Positions 61,163-64,000 of a stretch of DNA of 64,000 bases are shown here, in pieces. Source of the stretch: Gymnogyps californianus (Eukaryota; Chordata; Aves; Accipitriformes; Cathartidae); assembly GCF_018139145.2 (NCBI RefSeq), contig NC_059478.1:25513001-25577000 (forward strand). The letters are read 5' to 3'. The notes under the pieces are model-generated. The model saw only the letters and a program-made list of their open reading frames with translations, was not told the origin of the DNA and ran no database searches. The translations under genes and the position numbers were made by a program. How positions within the stretch are numbered: position 1 is the stretch's first letter; each line of letters opens with the position of its first letter.

Positions 61163-63619
61163 CTATAGGATACAAGCAAAAAATGGTAAGGATACGAAAT
61201 GCAAGACTGAAAAACCAGCAATGTTGTAGTACAACTTAGAGATCCTTCATGACAAACGACTTGATCTACAGTCTGATTTCTGTAGTCTTTATCACACAGA
61301 TGACCTTCTGTAAGCATACTATCCAAATGTGAAAAGGTATTTTGCTCTTCTCTTGCAACTCGTGATGACAGAAAGCTTAAGAAGTTGAAAAAGAATATGA
61401 TCAGCTTCTTAGTACAAGTGAAGGAAGCCACATTTGTCCAAGGAGAGAAAGTTTCCTACTCTAAGACCTATGAAACTCACCTTCATTCCACCCATATCCC
61501 TCCTCTTCTCCCACTGCAGTGGTTGGTGTCATTGTTCCACAGAACGTGTTATGAGAGGACCTGCTAGTTACAGCTACAGGGCAGATTTCAGAGGTATTCA
61601 ATGTTTACTTCTGAATGAAGACCACAAACCAGATTATACATTCAGTGGACAGAAAGCATTCATAGCAACCCCTGCTGCAAAGCAGAGAGGTTACTGGACA
61701 TGGTACCACCTAGCCTAGGATGTTAGTAGTGGCTGCAGAGTGTCAGCATAGGAAGATTTCTCTAGCAACCGTGCAGAACCAGCACACCATTCAGAGTTAC
61801 CTTCCCCAGTCAGAAATGCATGGCTGTGGCCATTTCTAACTTGATACTCTCAAACTAGCCTATTTGTCATCAGCAAGCAGACCAATGTTATGTAGATGTG
61901 TGCTACTATCAGGAGTTGCCACGATAGTGCAAGACTTGCCAAGCCTTAGAATTTCCTTGCAGCTGAGCATTTCCACATGCCTATCAGTAGTATTCATGGA
62001 AATTGTGTTCCCATTATTTTCTTCCTACATCAGTACCTGCAGCTCATAAACAGAAAATGGGTACTTCTTAAAGCACTGAACTACCACAATGGCAAATTCA
62101 TTCAAGTTTATGGAGATTAGAAAAAGTTTAGAAAAGTCTGAATGCAAGAATTTAAGACTGTCATCAGCTTTCTAATTTAAAACAGAAATGTACATTATGA
62201 TATAGATACATACAAACTACCTATATTTTAAACAATGGCAGCCTGCCTCCTTTTTATTCCAGGAGACTCTGCTCATCTTTTCCAACAAAAGGCTTCTTTA
62301 GCTGTGATACGTGAGTTACAGAAAGAACGGCTCAACTCATGATAAGCAGACGCAAGAAGAAAGCTGGGTATGTTTTTTGGATGCGAGGCTCACTAGTAGG
62401 TCTGAGGCAGCAAGTGACACCCATTTTCAAGCTTTATTTGCACACCATATCTTCAAGAACAAGGGGCATATTTCAGCTAAACATTCTCACCTAGACACAA
62501 AGCACCATGAATTCAGCACAGGGATGTACTGGGAGGAAAGGGTGTCATGTTTCAGATGTGTGCTGGCTTAATGCTTCCGAGTTGCCTATTCCAGTCCTAG
62601 GTCCTAGTTTGAAGTACAGGTTAGCACTGGAAACATCGCAGTTAAGTGCAACATCGAGGGACTGAGTGACTAGAAAAATAGCCCACAGATGCTGCTTCTC
62701 CTGCTTCCCCCCATGCCCATGCGCTCCTCAGATGCCTCACCCACAGTCACCCAGTAATCCCAGTGCAAGAAGGATCAGAGAAATGAGGTGGAGAAGGATA
62801 TAGAAACCAGCACTGAGAGCAAGTTCATAAGCATGGGACTCCTCCTTTCAGTGGCAATACTGGCTTTAAAATAAAACTCGTCAAACTACAGCTTTAGTGC
62901 ATTATAACAAGATAATCTAGAATCCTTCTGCACACAACCTGTCTTGCCTGTTTGGCATGCTTATTGGTTTTAAGCAGGATGATTGCATGTTAAGTTGATG
63001 AGGTTTATTGTTACTTGTCAGGTTTCTTGTGCCTATTGTATGCTTTCATTAATTTTTAATTTACACAGCTTTTGCATACCCAGCCAACTTGAACAAACAA
63101 GCTTAGCTGGAGAGGTCAATGTCTATATACAGACATTTAAAACATACATTTTAGTTATACATTAGTTTTATTAGCAGTAATGCTTTGGCTGAGGAACAAA
63201 AAATTTTTAAAATGTTTTCATAGACTTAAGAAAGGAAGATTTGTTCTAACAATGCAAATTTAAATTAAGAAAAAATGACAATTAAAAGCTTTGAATCTAT
63301 ACACAGCAGCTAAATCAGCACACTTCCTCTGGGAGGAGGGTTAGGAATCTTGGATGTTGTGGTGGAGTAATTTGGGGTTTGCAGGGAATAGGAAAGAACT
63401 TGAAGGAACTTAACTCCTACAGGCAGAGAGATGCTCTCAGTACAACTTCCTCAGAAATCAGATTTCCACTAACACAGAAGCTTCAAGGTCTGCCAACAGG
63501 GAGTGAATACAGGTAGAAGGTGAGCAGGAACTCAGATGGAGCGTGGTCTTAAACAGTATTTGCCTTCTCCTTAACTCTGCTAGCTACCTCTTAATTTCCT
63601 GCCCATTTCTATAATTCAC
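61163..63619. other. TESK2 intron sequence, no exon recognised
   Basis: I looked on the minus strand for the glycine-loop exon expected just upstream and found no match. The plus strand shows no recognisable protein either. AATAAA hexamers occur on the minus strand at 63167-63172 and near 63003. Otherwise AT-rich unique-looking sequence. Confidence 0.7.
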
Positions 63620-64000
63620 TCAGTTCTGTGCCAAAATTTCAAGTCCTTTTGCCTCAACTCTGAGGTAAAAGTAGAATCTATTATAGGACCTTCTTCCTTG
63701 TTCTTTGCCTTTTCCTTGTTCTGACTGCTCTTCTTGAGCTAGGGAAACCTCAGAAAAGAGGGTGGGCAAGTTTTGGGGGCACTGTGTCCTGCATGCTTCC
63801 TGGATTTTCAGGTCTGATACGCAAGAGGAAGTGGTTAGCAACTGCTTCTCAAAGGCCTGACTGTCCACAGTACTAACTCCACATCCAGAGAAAACTGAAC
63901 CGCTTTTGCAAAGACAAAATTTTTCATCCTCCATTTCAGAAGGATATTCTGCAATCTCTTCAGTCTTGACAGACCGAACAAGGTTCTGTGGTGAGGTCTG
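63620..64000 (-). other. Unassigned open frame reaching the right edge
   Basis: On the minus strand the frame is open from base 64000 to a TGA at 63622-63620, at least 126 codons, with an ATG at 63934. The translation is rich in Glu, Ser, Gln and Lys in its middle (SLAQEEQSEQGKGKEQGRR) and looks more protein-like than other frames of this length here. A minus-strand AATAAA lies about 450 bases downstream (63167-63172). Options: terminal exon of the next gene on this strand, an alternative exon, or a chance frame in a TESK2 intron. I do not recognise a family. Confidence 0.3.

Noticed and set aside
61477..61482. Strong donor-like AAG|GTGAGT on the minus strand, tested as the end of the missing TESK2 upstream exon
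   Set aside because: The sequence before it (translation near GYGWNE) does not encode a kinase glycine loop in any frame.
63741..63776. FSEV residues in the edge frame taken as the TESK2 glycine loop (GSGFFSEV)
   Set aside because: Only FSEV matches. The glycines, the following Phe/Tyr-Lys and a proper donor are missing, so this is coincidence.

Overview
This window is vertebrate nuclear DNA and most likely comes from a bird. Short coding exons with canonical GT/AG boundaries are spread over long AT-rich introns. CR1-type LINE remnants are the recognisable interspersed repeats, and there are no Alu- or L1-like sequences. It holds two convergent protein-coding genes that are also neighbours in mammals (order MUTYH-TOE1-TESK2 from general knowledge). 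No bacterial-type features are present (operons, CRISPR arrays, insertion sequences), and I found no new multi-gene system.

Positions 1-4262, plus strand: the 3' portion of TOE1, a DEDD-family 3' exonuclease that trims and deadenylates small nuclear RNAs. Four coding exons are visible (1-126, 465-724, 2190-2361, 3462-4262). They carry the second exonuclease motif, a CCCH zinc finger split by an intron, a basic nuclear-localisation stretch, the third exonuclease motif (HRAGFD) and the stop. The first exons and the first DE motif lie left of the window. An antisense CR1 element fills the last intron and reaches almost to the final acceptor.

Positions 4263-9731: the convergent intergenic/3'-UTR interval. 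It has a candidate TOE1 polyadenylation signal, candidate TESK2 polyadenylation signals on the opposite strand, and a run of 38 G.

Positions 9732-61162, minus strand: TESK2, a TESK/LIMK-family dual-specificity kinase that phosphorylates cofilin. Nine coding exons join in phase and give about 594 residues, from the catalytic lysine (subdomain II) to the stop. The glycine-loop exon and start codon lie right of the window. Introns range from 1.1 to 19.9 kb and hold simple repeats, A/C-only tracts, CR1 pieces, ancient MIR/CORE-SINE-like pieces, a small CpG cluster and a CTCF-like site.

Positions 61163-64000: non-coding as far as TESK2 is concerned, except for one unassigned minus-strand frame that stays open from 63620 to the right edge.

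TOE1 acts in nuclear small-RNA maturation and TESK2 in actin regulation. Nothing suggests joint function beyond convergent transcription. All family assignments come from reading the translated exons; no search was run.
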